A stretch of 64,000 bases of DNA, taken from positions 62,001 to 126,000 of the forward strand of contig NZ_CANMFT010000001.1 in the NCBI RefSeq assembly GCF_947497285.1, read 5' to 3'. A model generated the notes under the pieces. The model had not been told where the DNA came from. It searched no databases and worked only from the letters and a program-made list of their open reading frames with translations. The DNA is from an uncultured Aliiroseovarius sp. (GTDB taxonomy: Bacteria > Pseudomonadota > Alphaproteobacteria > Rhodobacterales > Rhodobacteraceae). Position 1 is the first letter of the stretch; every line of letters begins with the position of its first letter. The position numbers and the translations under genes were made by a program. Below are positions 17,501 through 26,958 of this stretch, in pieces.

Positions 17501-19699
17501 TCAATCTTGCGAATGGGCAAGTTCCGGCACGTCAGATGCGCCTGCCGATCCTCGACCGGACAGCGATGGGTTTTCCATGAAGAACCGGTGGCAGTTGAAG
17601 GGTCGTTCGATCGAGGTCAAGTCGGCGCGCACGAATTTCCCATCAGATTGCATGACCCAGCTTTGTGCCACGTCCGCAAGGTTGGCAGCCATCACCTGAC
17701 TGACAATCTGTGCCTTCACCGTCGCGTTCTTGGTTTCGACAAGTGTTTCGACGCGGCGGTTAAGGTTGCGCCCCATCCAGTCGGCCGAGGACATGTAGAC
17801 ACGTGCCTTTTTGGACGGTAGCCCGTGACCATTGCCGAAGCAGACGATGCGCGAATGTTCCAGAAACCGGCCAACAATGGACTTCACGCGGATGTTTTCG
17901 GACAAGCCTTTGATGCCGGGGCGAAGGCCACAGATGCCACGCACGACAAGACTGATCTTCACACCCGCCTGCGAGGCTTTGTAAAGCGCGTCGATGACGT
18001 CAGGTTCCACCAGGGAATTCATCTTTGCCCAGATTTCGGCGGGCTTTCCTTCGGCGGCAAAAGTCGCCTCTTGGTCGATCCGTTCGATCAGCGAAGATTT
18101 CAGGTCCAGTGGGGAAATGGCAAGGTTTTCAAGCGATTGCGGTTCTGCGTAGCCGGAAAGATAGTTGAACACCCGCGTGGCGTCGCGCCCCAGTGCAGGA
18201 TCACAGGTGAAGAGGCTGAGGTCGGTATAAATACGCGCCGTGATGGGGTGGTAATTTCCGGTGCCATAGTGGGTGTAGGTCACCAGATCTTCGCCCTCGC
18301 GGCGCACCACGGTCGAGATTTTGGCGTGGGTTTTGTAGTTGATGAAGCCATAAACCACATGCGCGCCAGCGCGCTCCAATCGGCGGGACTGCCGGATATT
18401 GGCGGCTTCGTCAAAACGGGCTTTCAGCTCGACAAGTGCTGTGACGGACTTTCCTTCCTCGGCGGCTTCGCACAACGCAGATACAATCGGGCTGTCATGC
18501 GAGGTGCGATACAGGGTCTGCTTGATCGCAACGACATCAGGGTCACGGGCCGCTTGTTGCAAGAACCGGACCACGGTGTCGAAGGTCTCGTAAGGGTGGT
18601 GCAGCAGCATATCTTTCTGCCGGATCGCGGCGAACATGTCGCCTTCGTGGTCCTGCACGCGTTCTGGCACCCGCGGGCTGAAGCTGGGCCAAAGAAGGTC
18701 GGGGCGATCTTTCAGCACAAGCTCGCCCAGATCAGCCATGCCGATCATTCCGACAACTTCGACGATTTCTTCGTCGGTGACTTTCAGTTCCCGCTTGATC
18801 ATCGACATCAGATCGGACGGCGCATTGGCAGAAACCTTCATGCGCACAACCTCGCCGCGTCGACGACGTTTCAAGGCGGTTTCAAATTCGCGCACAAGGT
18901 CTTCGGCCTCGTCCTCCAGCTCCAAGTCGCTGTCGCGCAAAATGCGGAACGCACAGCTGCCCTTTTCGACATAGCCGGGAAACAGTGACCCAAGATGTTC
19001 GAGCAATAGATCTTCGAGCGGCAAAAAGCGAAACTGCCCGTCATCCGCGGGCAACGGCACAAAACGCGCGATTTGCTGCGGGATCGGCAGCAAGGCTTTC
19101 AGCTTCTGCTTGTCGGATTTTCGCTCCAACTGCAGGGCAAGCGAAAACCCTGTGTTTGGAATGAACGGAAAGGGGTGGGCAGGGTCAATCGCCAACGGCG
19201 ACAGAACCGGAAACACCTGTGACAGAAACACCTGATCCAGACGGGCACGGTCAGCATCTGTTAGGTCGTCACGCCGGGCAATCTTGATGCCCTCTTGGTC
19301 CATTTCAGCAGCCAGCGTTTCAAACACGACCTGTTGCTGCGCCATCAGCGCGCGCGCATCGGCATGGATCAGGACAAGCTGTTCGGCTGGGGTAAGCCCG
19401 TCTGCGGCAGGGGTGGTGACACCTTCGCGCACAAGTTCGCACAAACCTGCGACGCGCACGGTGTAAAACTCGTCAAGGTTGGTGGCCGAAATTGACAAAA
19501 ACCTTAGCCGCTCAAGCAAGGGCACGCGGGGATTCTCGGCCTCTTCCAGCACACGCCAGTTGAACCCGAGCCAACTGAGCTCGCGATTGTAAAACCGTTT
19601 TGAGCCCGCAAAGTCGTCTGTCGGCAATTCTGTGGGCGCAGGGAAAGGCGAGGCAAGGAAATCTGCCAATGGAATCATGGGAGTCGCAGAGTTGTTCAT
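17501..19699 (-). CDS. ppk1: Polyphosphate kinase 1
   Basis: A 732-residue polyphosphate kinase polymerising the gamma-phosphate of ATP. The N-terminal domain has [20 protein letters not shown] and [20 protein letters not shown]; the catalytic half has [20 protein letters not shown], which includes the phosphorylated-His region, then [15 protein letters not shown] and [15 protein letters not shown]. Full family length with no break. It forms a same-strand series with hdaA upstream (41-bp gap) and ppx downstream. Confidence 0.97.
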   Translation of the reverse strand: MNNSATPMIPLADFLASPFPAPTELPTDDFAGSKRFYNRELSWLGFNWRVLEEAENPRVPLLERLRFLSISATNLDEFYTVRVAGLCELVREGVTTPAADGLTPAEQLVLIHADARALMAQQQVVFETLAAEMDQEGIKIARRDDLTDADRARLDQVFLSQVFPVLSPLAIDPAHPFPFIPNTGFSLALQLERKSDKQKLKALLPIPQQIARFVPLPADDGQFRFLPLEDLLLEHLGSLFPGYVEKGSCAFRILRDSDLELEDEAEDLVREFETALKRRRRGEVVRMKVSANAPSDLMSMIKRELKVTDEEIVEVVGMIGMADLGELVLKDRPDLLWPSFSPRVPERVQDHEGDMFAAIRQKDMLLHHPYETFDTVVRFLQQAARDPDVVAIKQTLYRTSHDSPIVSALCEAAEEGKSVTALVELKARFDEAANIRQSRRLERAGAHVVYGFINYKTHAKISTVVRREGEDLVTYTHYGTGNYHPITARIYTDLSLFTCDPALGRDATRVFNYLSGYAEPQSLENLAISPLDLKSSLIERIDQEATFAAEGKPAEIWAKMNSLVEPDVIDALYKASQAGVKISLVVRGICGLRPGIKGLSENIRVKSIVGRFLEHSRIVCFGNGHGLPSKKARVYMSSADWMGRNLNRRVETLVETKNATVKAQIVSQVMAANLADVAQSWVMQSDGKFVRADLTSIERPFNCHRFFMENPSLSGRGSAGASDVPELAHSQD

Positions 19700-19740
19700 G
19701 GGGCCACTCTATCATGTCTGCTTGTGACGGGAAGGTGACG

Positions 19741-20433
19741 TTATGCCTCTGGCCGATCGGGGTTGTTTGGGTGATCCAAAAGGCGCGCGGCCAAGCGGCG
19801 GGTCAGGGGGCGTGCCTCTGCAAGCGCCGCGCGGTCCAGCCGATCGACAAGCGATGCCGCTGCGGCCAGTGACCGGTCTATGCGCGGCAGCAGATAGTCG
19901 ATGAGGTTGGCAGGGACTGTGATCTGGCGGTCGTCAAACAGCTTTACCAGCACCGCCGAAAGAAGCATGTCATCTGGATCTTGCAGCTGCGCCAAGGTCG
20001 TGGCTTCCATCCGGCTTTTCAGGTCGGGCAAGACAAGCCCCCAACGAGAAGGCGCGGTGTCGGCGGTCAGCAGCAAGGCCCCGCCTTCTGCCAGCACAAG
20101 GTTGTGCAGGTGAAACATTGCATCCTCTGCGGATGACCGCCCAGCAATCGTTTGCACATTGTCAACGACGACATGGCACCCGGCCAATGATGAGATGTCG
20201 GTTTCGTCCAAAGCATCGGCGTTCAGGATCACGGCCCCGGACAGTGCCGCCCAGACATGCGCCAGATGGGTTTTGCCCGTGCCCGACGCCCCCACCAGAA
20301 CGAGCTTGTTGTTCGGCCAGTTCTGCCAATGCTCGATCGCGGCCATCGCGGTTGAATTGGACGGTGTGACAAGGAAGTCGTCCAAGCCCTGCGCAGGATG
20401 GGCGGGCAGGTCAAAAGTCAGCTGTCGGCTCAT
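19741..20433 (-). CDS. hdaA: DnaA-like regulator of replication initiation (HdaA)
   Basis: A 230-residue protein with a DnaA-type AAA+ domain. Walker A is GASGTGKTHLAHVWA (about residues 48-62); the second acidic motif VVVDNVQTIAG replaces a classic Walker B; LKSRMEATTLAQLQDPD resembles the sensor/arginine-finger region. There is no DNA-binding domain IV, as in Hda, which with the beta clamp drives DnaA-ATP hydrolysis. QLTFDLP at the N-terminus is a likely clamp-binding motif. Its ATG overlaps the stop of the AI-2E gene, and ppk1 follows. Confidence 0.88.
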   Translation of the reverse strand: MSRQLTFDLPAHPAQGLDDFLVTPSNSTAMAAIEHWQNWPNNKLVLVGASGTGKTHLAHVWAALSGAVILNADALDETDISSLAGCHVVVDNVQTIAGRSSAEDAMFHLHNLVLAEGGALLLTADTAPSRWGLVLPDLKSRMEATTLAQLQDPDDMLLSAVLVKLFDDRQITVPANLIDYLLPRIDRSLAAAASLVDRLDRAALAEARPLTRRLAARLLDHPNNPDRPEA

Positions 20434-21518
20434 CAGTCCGCGTCGCCGTGGTCAGCCTCGATGCGTCCGCTAAGGCCCTGATACAGCAGACCGGCCTGAT
20501 AGCGCGCGATGAAGAACCGGGCGATTACGCCGATCGCTGCTGCGACTGGAACGGCGATCAGCATTCCGACGAAGCCGAAAAGAGACCCAAAAGCGGACAG
20601 TGCGAAAAGCAGCCAAACCGGGTGCAGACCGACCGAACTTCCGACCAGCTTGGGCGTAAGAATGTTGCCCTCTAGAAACTGGCCAAGCATGAAGATCGCG
20701 GCAACGGCGCCAAGGCTCCACCAATCCCCCCAGAACTGGAATAGACCCAGCCCGATGGCGAGCGTGCCGCCGACCAGCGCGCCGACATAGGGAATGAAAG
20801 TGATCAGGCCAGCGATGAAGCCGACGACCAGGCCAAATTGAAGCCCCACCAGCATCAGCGCCACAGCGTAATAAGTGCCCAAGACGATGCAAACAGAGCC
20901 TTGCCCACGTATGAAGCTGGCAAGAGTGCGGTCAATTTCGCTGGCAATCTGGCGCACGGCCGGTGCGTGATCGCGGGGCAGCATGTTGTCGACTTTGGCG
21001 ACCATCCGATCCCAATCCAACAGCAAGTAGAAGGCAACAACCGGCGTTACCACCAAAAGGATGACGATGTTGATCACGCCCATGGCGGAACTCAGCACTG
21101 TTCCGACCAGTTCGCCGCCGCGATCTTGGATCTTCTGGCCCAAGGCCTCCAGCGACTGGCGCAGCGTTGACTGCGCGTCCAGCAGCGAAGGAAACCGGTC
21201 CGTCAGGAAGGTATAGAGTTTGCTGAACAAATCCGGCGCTGCATTGGCAAGGGCCAGGCTTTGTTCAATCAGGGTCGGGATAACCAAAAGGAAGCTGATT
21301 ACGAACACCATCACAGCGATGAACGTTATGATGACGGTTGCGGCTGTTCGTGAAAGCCCTGCGCTTTCAAGGCGATCCGCGACAGGGTCAAGGAAATAGG
21401 CGATTGCACCGCCAAGCACGAAGGGCAGGATCACATCGCCCAGATACCAAAGCGCCAACGCCAATACGGCAATGGCAATCGACCAGTATTTTGCTTGAGT
21501 CTGGACGGGTAGCGACAT
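20433..21518 (-). CDS. AI-2E/PerM-family transporter
   Basis: A 361-residue inner-membrane protein with about seven to eight hydrophobic segments. VLGGAIAYFLDPVADRLE near the N-terminus and GLITFIPYVGALVGGTLAIG in the middle are characteristic of the AI-2E transporter family (PF01594). Members include TqsA and sodium/proton antiporter-like proteins, so the true substrate is open. Its TGA shares one base with the hdaA ATG, which places a transport gene in the hda-ppk-ppx transcript. Confidence 0.88.
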   Translation of the reverse strand: MSLPVQTQAKYWSIAIAVLALALWYLGDVILPFVLGGAIAYFLDPVADRLESAGLSRTAATVIITFIAVMVFVISFLLVIPTLIEQSLALANAAPDLFSKLYTFLTDRFPSLLDAQSTLRQSLEALGQKIQDRGGELVGTVLSSAMGVINIVILLVVTPVVAFYLLLDWDRMVAKVDNMLPRDHAPAVRQIASEIDRTLASFIRGQGSVCIVLGTYYAVALMLVGLQFGLVVGFIAGLITFIPYVGALVGGTLAIGLGLFQFWGDWWSLGAVAAIFMLGQFLEGNILTPKLVGSSVGLHPVWLLFALSAFGSLFGFVGMLIAVPVAAAIGVIARFFIARYQAGLLYQGLSGRIEADHGDAD

Positions 21519-21692
21519 GGGGTTTCCTTGTTTGACTTCCTTCTATGTCGCGCAGCTTTGGCTGTATTACAAGGCCTCCGAAGCATGGGCGCCACAGCGC
21601 TCGGGCGCTGTTTCGCACTTGCGCGCAGTGACATGACGGGCGATCATGACGCGTCAAGCGGGCTTCAGGCTCGGTTAATCAGGGAAATGCCC

Positions 21693-21881
21693 ATGCGGAT
21701 CGTCATCGCAACCGGTCTTCTTACCGCGGCTTTGGCCGGATGCACGGGACATGATTATGAACCGCGCAAACCCGGCATCTCTTTCTCCGGCGAGGCTGGG
21801 GCTGGTGTTGTCTATCGTGACGGAGAAATTCAGCCGCACAATGAGACCAAGATTACCGTCAGCCTTGGTGGGTCCATCTGA
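21693..21881 (+). CDS. Small lipoprotein
   Basis: A 62-residue lipoprotein precursor: MRIVIATGLLTAALAGC has a lipobox (LAGC, Cys17), leaving a mature peptide of about 46 residues ending in a beta-strand-like ETKITVSLGGSI. AGGGAA lies upstream of the chosen ATG. Function unknown. The flanking 21882-22138 interval shows no gene I can support. Confidence 0.65.
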   Translation: MRIVIATGLLTAALAGCTGHDYEPRKPGISFSGEAGAGVVYRDGEIQPHNETKITVSLGGSI

Positions 21882-22138
21882 TAACATCTGGATTGCGGCG
21901 AGCGTCAGGTTGGTCTGACGCCTTTTCGGACAAGCTAGGCTTGAGTTTTGAGAAGATCGACCACCCCGCGCGTCGTTGAATGTTCTACGCGCAGCGTGGA
22001 TGACGCGGCGCCGTTCTGCCAGAACCTGTGCGCCGCCTTCACGCCGGAAAGCTGGGCCTGCCGCCAAAGTATGATTGCCCCTGCAGTCGTGATGTCTTAG
22101 ACCGCATGGGACGTTTTCGCGATTGATCAGAGGTCCAC

Positions 22139-23491
22139 ATGCGCCTGTCCCGCTATTTCCTGCCCGTGCTGAAAGAAACCCCATCCGAGGCGCAGATCGT
22201 CTCGCACCGCTATATGCTGCGTGCGGGGATGATCAAGCAGCAATCCGCCGGCATTTATTCCTGGCTACCGCTGGGCTTCAAAGTGCTGCGCAAGATCGAA
22301 AACATCGTGCACGAGGAACAGATGCGCGCGGGTCATATTCCGATGCAAATGCCGACCATCCAATCGGCTGATTTGTGGCGTGAAAGCGGTCGGTATGACG
22401 GCTATGGCGAGGAAATGCTGCGGATGCAGGACCGTCACGGTCGCGACATGCTGTTTTCGCCCACCGCGGAAGAGATGATCACCGATATCTTCCGCGCTCA
22501 CGTGAATTCTTACAAAGACCTGCCGCTGACACTGTATCAAATCCAGTGGAAGTTCCGCGACGAAATCCGCCCGCGCTTTGGCGTGATGCGAGGCCGCGAA
22601 TTCTATATGAAGGACGGCTATAATTTCGACCTGACGAAAGAGGACGCGCTGCACGCTTACAATCGTCATCTGGTCAGCTATCTGCGCACTTATGAACGGA
22701 TGGGGCTGCAAGCCATTCCGATGCGCGCGGACTCAGGCCCGATCGGTGGCGACTATACCCACGAATTCCTTGTGCTGGCCGAAACCGGCGAAAGCGAAGT
22801 GTTCTATGACAGCGAAGTCACCGACCTGACCTTTGGCGACCGCGATATCGACTTTGATAACGTCGCGCAGTGTCAGGGCGTGATGGACGAATTCACCTCG
22901 CGCTATGCCCGCACGGATGAAACCCATGATGCGGCAGAATTTGACAAGGTGCCCGAAGACCGTCGTCGTGTGGCGCGCGGAATTGAAGTCGGTCAGATTT
23001 TCTATTTCGGCACCACCTATTCGGACAAGCTGGGCGCGACGGTCGTCGACAAGGACCAAAAACAAGTGCCCGTCCATATGGGCTCGCACGGGATCGGCGT
23101 CAGCCGCCTGCTGGGCGCGATCATTGAAGCCAGCCATGACGACAAGGGCATCATCTGGCCCGAAGGCGTGACGCCGTTCCACTGTGGGATCGTCAACCTG
23201 AAGCAGGGCGACGACGAGGCCGACGCGGCCTGCGAGGCGCTGTACGAGCAGCTCACCAATGCAGGGCTGGAGCCGCTATACGACGACCGAAACGAACGGG
23301 CGGGCGGCAAATTTGCGACGATGGACCTGATCGGGCTGCCATGGCGCATCACTGTTGGGCCGCGCGGGTTGAAAAACGGTGTGGTCGAACTGACCAGCCG
23401 CCGCACCGGCGAAAGCGAAGAACTGACGCCCGACGCCGCCATCGCCAAGGTGATCGAGATTTTCAAGCCGCACCACGTCCGTGGGCTCTAA
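22139..23491 (+). CDS. proS: Prolyl-tRNA synthetase (short bacterial form)
   Basis: A 450-residue class II aminoacyl-tRNA synthetase. Motif 1/2 regions are visible in [30 protein letters not shown] and [26 protein letters not shown] (motif 2 Arg), with [15 protein letters not shown] as motif 3. The large insertion (editing) domain of E. coli ProRS is absent, normal for alphaproteobacteria, where a separate YbaK-like protein can edit Ala-tRNA(Pro). The anticodon-binding domain is intact. GAGG lies before the ATG and a terminator follows. Confidence 0.97.
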   Translation: MRLSRYFLPVLKETPSEAQIVSHRYMLRAGMIKQQSAGIYSWLPLGFKVLRKIENIVHEEQMRAGHIPMQMPTIQSADLWRESGRYDGYGEEMLRMQDRHGRDMLFSPTAEEMITDIFRAHVNSYKDLPLTLYQIQWKFRDEIRPRFGVMRGREFYMKDGYNFDLTKEDALHAYNRHLVSYLRTYERMGLQAIPMRADSGPIGGDYTHEFLVLAETGESEVFYDSEVTDLTFGDRDIDFDNVAQCQGVMDEFTSRYARTDETHDAAEFDKVPEDRRRVARGIEVGQIFYFGTTYSDKLGATVVDKDQKQVPVHMGSHGIGVSRLLGAIIEASHDDKGIIWPEGVTPFHCGIVNLKQGDDEADAACEALYEQLTNAGLEPLYDDRNERAGGKFATMDLIGLPWRITVGPRGLKNGVVELTSRRTGESEELTPDAAIAKVIEIFKPHHVRGL

Positions 23492-23513
23492 GCCAGCGTA
23501 AACCAGAAAGATG

Positions 23514-23541
23514 CGGCGTGCCTTGGCGGGCGCGCCGTTTT
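23514..23541 (+). terminator. Probable terminator after proS
   Basis: CGGCGTGCC pairs with GGCGCGCCG (one G-T wobble) around TTGGCG and is followed by TTTT. Confidence 0.6.
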
Positions 23542-23630
23542 CATTTCGGGTTGGCCAATTTGCGCCCCTTGACCCGGCCCGCCCTGTTTGGAACTCTGTC
23601 GGCAATGAAAAAACCGAGCAGGTGGCACAA

Positions 23631-24116
23631 ATGATCCGAGCATTGGCAATGATCGGCGGGCTTTCAGGGGCGGTGGCGTTCAGTCAATTCCCTGAATTTT
23701 CGCAGCAATACATGCAGCGCCTTGCCGGCGCGCGCACCGAGTTGAAAGTGGTCACGGCAGGGTTCGACCTGACCGCCAAGGCGGCCGGCTACACGCGCGA
23801 CGAGGCGCTTGAGAAAATGGGCGGGTCGGATTTCCAGAACAATCTGCGCGACCAGATGCAAGTGAACTTCAAGCGATTTGACCGTTTGGATGCTGCTTAT
23901 ACAGCGTTGAAAGGCACCGAACCGTTGGCGCGACTGGCCAAGGTCTGGCATTTCCGCGAAACGGATCTGGTCAAACGGACTTGGGACGACTTCCGGCCCG
24001 CCATACCGGTGACGGCAGACGGGTTGCTGTGCGCCGGGATCGGCTTTGTCGGTGGCTGGCTGTTGGTGTCGCTGATACTGGGCGCGTTCATGCGTCCGTT
24101 TCGCCGCAGGGTCTAG
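23631..24116 (+). CDS. DUF2937 family membrane protein
   Basis: A 161-residue protein with a hydrophobic N-terminus (MIRALAMIGGLSGAVAFSQF) and a transmembrane helix at the end (LLCAGIGFVGGWLLVSLILGAF), bracketing a helical domain of about 100 residues with FPEFSQQYMQRLAGARTEL. This is the pattern of DUF2937 proteins; function unknown. The ATG at 23631 follows GAGCAGGTGG. It stands alone after the proS terminator and converges with purK, 5 bp apart. Confidence 0.8.
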   Translation: MIRALAMIGGLSGAVAFSQFPEFSQQYMQRLAGARTELKVVTAGFDLTAKAAGYTRDEALEKMGGSDFQNNLRDQMQVNFKRFDRLDAAYTALKGTEPLARLAKVWHFRETDLVKRTWDDFRPAIPVTADGLLCAGIGFVGGWLLVSLILGAFMRPFRRRV

Positions 24117-24121
24117 CTGCC

Positions 24122-25198
24122 TTAGCCCCCGGTCGTGGTGACCCGGTTGACATGCCCCATCTTGCGCCCCGGTTTCATCTCAGCCTTGCCATATAGGTGG
24201 ATCGATGCGTTGCGTTCATTCGCGATGTCGGGAATGCGGGCGATGTCGTCACCAATCAGGTTCTCCATCACCACATCCGCATAGCGCGTGCCGTCCCCCA
24301 GCGGCCAACCGGCCACCGCACGAATGTGTTGTTCGAACTGGTCCACAACGCAGCCTTGTTGGGTCCAATGGCCTGAATTGTGCACGCGCGGGGCGATCTC
24401 ATTCACGATCAACCCGCTTTTAGTTACGAAAAGTTCAACTCCCATGACACCAACATAGTCGAGTGCATTGAGGATCTTTGCCGCCAAAAGCACAGCATCC
24501 ATGCGCTGGGCGGCGGTCAAGCGGGCAGGGACCGTGGTCGTGTCGAGAATGCCGTTCTTGTGCACGTTCTCGCCGGGGTCGAAGCAGGCGACATCGCCGC
24601 TGACACCACGTGCTGCGATGACGCTGACCTCGTGGCTGAACGTTACGAACCCTTCAAGCACCGAAGGCGCGCCTTGCATGTCTGCAAATGCGGCGTCCGC
24701 ATCACTTGGCTGACTGATCCGGGCCTGGCCCTTACCATCGTAGCCAAAGCGCCGGGTTTTCAGGATCGAAGGCGTGCCAATCGCCGCAATGGCCGCGGTC
24801 ATGTCACCCGCGCTTTCCACGTTGGCATAAGGCGCGACCGTTAAGCCAAGACCGGACAGGAAATCCTTTTCCGTCAAACGGTCCTGACTGACACGAAGCG
24901 CCTCGCGGCCGGGGCGGATCGGGCGGGACCGCTCCAGCACATCCAGCGCGTCGGTCGGGATGTTCTCGAACTCGAATGTGATGACATCGACAACGGCGGC
25001 AAAGGCCTTCAGCGCGGCGACATCATCATACCCGGCGGTCGTCACCGCATCCGCAACCTGGCCTGCGGGCGGGTGTGCACCGGGTTCGTAAATGTGGGTT
25101 TTGAATCCCAGCCGAGAGGCCGCGACAGACAGCATTCGGCCCAGTTGACCGCCACCAAGTATGCCGATGGTGGCGCCGGGTTTGAGCGGCTCAGACAT
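24122..25198 (-). CDS. purK: N5-carboxyaminoimidazole ribonucleotide synthase
   Basis: A 358-residue ATP-grasp enzyme converting AIR, bicarbonate and ATP to N5-CAIR in purine synthesis. [13 protein letters not shown] is the N-terminal dinucleotide-like fold; [22 protein letters not shown], and the ATP-grasp end [14 protein letters not shown] are clear. The start at 25198 ([12 protein letters not shown]) is preferred; a longer reading to 25282 would run through purE. It overlaps purE by 8 nt, so translation of the two consecutive pathway enzymes is coupled. Confidence 0.95.
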   Translation of the reverse strand: MSEPLKPGATIGILGGGQLGRMLSVAASRLGFKTHIYEPGAHPPAGQVADAVTTAGYDDVAALKAFAAVVDVITFEFENIPTDALDVLERSRPIRPGREALRVSQDRLTEKDFLSGLGLTVAPYANVESAGDMTAAIAAIGTPSILKTRRFGYDGKGQARISQPSDADAAFADMQGAPSVLEGFVTFSHEVSVIAARGVSGDVACFDPGENVHKNGILDTTTVPARLTAAQRMDAVLLAAKILNALDYVGVMGVELFVTKSGLIVNEIAPRVHNSGHWTQQGCVVDQFEQHIRAVAGWPLGDGTRYADVVMENLIGDDIARIPDIANERNASIHLYGKAEMKPGRKMGHVNRVTTTGG

Positions 25199-25679
25199 CA
25201 GACGGCTCTTCTGGGATCGAAGCAGAGAGCGCGTCGCGCCAAGCGTCAAGCCGCAGCGCAAGATCTGGATCTGACACGGCAAGGATACCGGCCGCCATCA
25301 GACCCGCATTGGCCGCGCCCGCAGCACCGATGGCCATGGTCGCGACGGGATAGCCTTTTGGCATCTGAACGATGGAATACAGGCTATCCACACCGGACAA
25401 CGCACGCGTCTGGACCGGAACGCCAACCACCGGGACACGGGTTTTCGAAGCCATCATACCGGGTAGATGGGCTGCCCCACCCGCCCCTGCGATGATCACG
25501 TGCAGTCCGCGCGTCGCGGCGGTTTTGCCATAATCCCACAAGCGGTCCGGGGTGCGGTGCGCTGAAACGATCTTGGTTTCGTAGGAAATTCCCAGTTCGT
25601 CCAGAACCGTTGCAGCCTCTTTCATGGTGGGCCAGTCGGACTGGCTGCCCATGATGATCCCAACTTTCACATCTGTCAT
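25191..25679 (-). CDS. purE: N5-CAIR mutase
   Basis: A 162-residue class I PurE that rearranges N5-CAIR to [20 protein letters not shown] near the N-terminus, SAHRTPDRL with the catalytic His, and [16 protein letters not shown] are diagnostic. It leads a two-gene operon with purK. The 60 bases upstream show no obvious riboswitch. Confidence 0.97.
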   Translation of the reverse strand: MTDVKVGIIMGSQSDWPTMKEAATVLDELGISYETKIVSAHRTPDRLWDYGKTAATRGLHVIIAGAGGAAHLPGMMASKTRVPVVGVPVQTRALSGVDSLYSIVQMPKGYPVATMAIGAAGAANAGLMAAGILAVSDPDLALRLDAWRDALSASIPEEPSDV

Positions 25680-25742
25680 GGTGACCTCGCGTCGCTCGCG
25701 TTTTGGAAGCCCGCTTTATAAGGGGCTGGGGCCGTGATGCAA

Positions 25743-25961
25743 TCAGGCAATGATATCGGGGGTCAGTTTGTCCTCGATCCGGGCAATCTTGTCTTTCAGC
25801 GCCAGTTTTTGCTTTTTCAAACGCCGTAGACGCAACTGATCCGCTCGCCCGCTTTCTTCAAGCGCGTGGATGGCGTCGTCCAGATCGCGGTGTTCGGCGC
25901 GGAAGACCTCTAGCTCCACTCGGAGCACATCTTCGGTCTTCATCTCTTTGGCATTGCTCAT
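25743..25961 (-). CDS. DUF465 (YdcH-like) small helical protein
   Basis: A 72-residue charged, all-helical protein. The segment with LRLRRLKKQKLALKDKIARI is the DUF465 signature, a short antiparallel helical hairpin or coiled coil. The start is at 25961 (MSNAKEMKTEDVLRVELEVF). Members of this family are widespread and uncharacterised. Divergent from the hsp20 gene. Confidence 0.8.
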   Translation of the reverse strand: MSNAKEMKTEDVLRVELEVFRAEHRDLDDAIHALEESGRADQLRLRRLKKQKLALKDKIARIEDKLTPDIIA

Positions 25962-26124
25962 TTTTGCGAGTCGTTCTTTTTGTTGCCGGGCCAGTCTAGC
26001 GTCATGATCCGCGCAAGGCCAAGCAAAAGCCACCCCTTGCAAGCCAACAGCGAAGTCCCCATATTTTTGGCACGGCTGCCATACTGGGGCCAAACAAACG
26101 TGTCGCTTATTCAAGGACGTGTCG

Positions 26125-26538
26125 ATGACAAAAATGAACTTGGGAACGCATCCTTTCCTGCTTGGGTTTGAACAACTTGAGCGTATGGTTGAACAGGCTG
26201 CAAAGTCTGGCAAGGATGGCTATCCCCCCTTCAATATTGAACAAGTCAGCGACCGTGCCTACCGCATCACACTTGCGGTGGCGGGGTTTGCCGACGATGA
26301 TTTGTCGATCACGGTTGAAAACGCCAAGCTGGTCATACGCGGCGCCCAAAGCGACGTGAAAGATGATCGGGTGTTCCTTCACCGCGGCATCGCGGCGCGA
26401 CAATTCATGAAAAGTTTCGTTTTGGCCGACGGGGTCGATGTAGTTGGCGCAAATACGGAAAATGGCTTGCTGCACATAGATTTGTCGCGGGCCGAACCGG
26501 AGCGTCTGGTTCAGACGATCCAAATCAAGAAGGGGTGA
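26125..26538 (+). CDS. Small heat-shock protein (Hsp20/alpha-crystallin)
   Basis: A 137-residue small chaperone. N-terminal THPFLLGFEQLERMVE, then the alpha-crystallin domain beginning YPPFNIEQVSDRAYRITLAV and ending with the strand region ENGLLHIDLSR. It would form oligomers that hold unfolding proteins for DnaK/ClpB. ATG 26125 is preferred over GTG 26119 because AAGGA (26113-26117) is correctly spaced only for it. The C-terminal IXI-type motif is present as IQI. It is followed 4 bp later by a DUF1150 gene. Confidence 0.92.
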   Translation: MTKMNLGTHPFLLGFEQLERMVEQAAKSGKDGYPPFNIEQVSDRAYRITLAVAGFADDDLSITVENAKLVIRGAQSDVKDDRVFLHRGIAARQFMKSFVLADGVDVVGANTENGLLHIDLSRAEPERLVQTIQIKKG

Positions 26539-26542
26539 ACCG

Positions 26543-26782
26543 ATGAACACCAAGTTTCCGTTCAACCATGATCAGATCAGCAATATTGTCTATGTGAAGC
26601 GCGTGGCGATTGATGATCTTCCTGAAGATATCCGCGCAGAAGTGCGCGCCCAGGCGGATGGGGCCGACTCGCTTTACGCTGTCCACCGCGAGGATGGAGA
26701 GCAGCTTGCCTTGGTCATGAACCGCGAGCTTGCTTACATGTTGGCCCGCGAAAACGACCTGTCGCCGGTGTCAATCCACTAG
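26543..26782 (+). CDS. DUF1150 family protein
   Basis: A 79-residue protein with VYVKRVAIDDLPEDIRAEV and ALVMNRELAYMLARENDL, matching the DUF1150 family that commonly accompanies small heat-shock genes in alphaproteobacteria. It starts 4 bp after the hsp20 stop with GGGGTGAACC upstream, so the two are co-transcribed. A role as an Hsp20 partner is only suggested by linkage. Confidence 0.85.
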   Translation: MNTKFPFNHDQISNIVYVKRVAIDDLPEDIRAEVRAQADGADSLYAVHREDGEQLALVMNRELAYMLARENDLSPVSIH

Positions 26783-26906
26783 GACCGCGCCCGCAGCGGC
26801 CTGACCCAGACGTGGTCAGGTATCACTGCGATCCAGCCTTGGTGGACCAATGTGCGCATAACTGGTCTGGTGTCTGTCTAACAGTTTTTGAGGGCTCTGG
26901 CCCCGC

Positions 26907-26935
26907 AAGAAAAAGGCCGAGGCATTGCCTCGGCC
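26907..26935 (-). terminator. Intrinsic terminator after the sulfurylase gene
   Basis: On the minus strand GGCCGAGGC and GCCTCGGCC form a perfect 9-bp stem around a 3-nt loop, followed by TTTTTCTT. It lies just beyond the sat/cysC stop at 26959. Confidence 0.9.
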
Positions 26936-26958
26936 CATTCGTTTAGCATCCGAACATG

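Noticed and set aside
17825-18988. Long plus-strand open frame opposite ppk1
   Set aside because: Antisense shadow created by high GC; the kinase on the other strand is full length and conserved.
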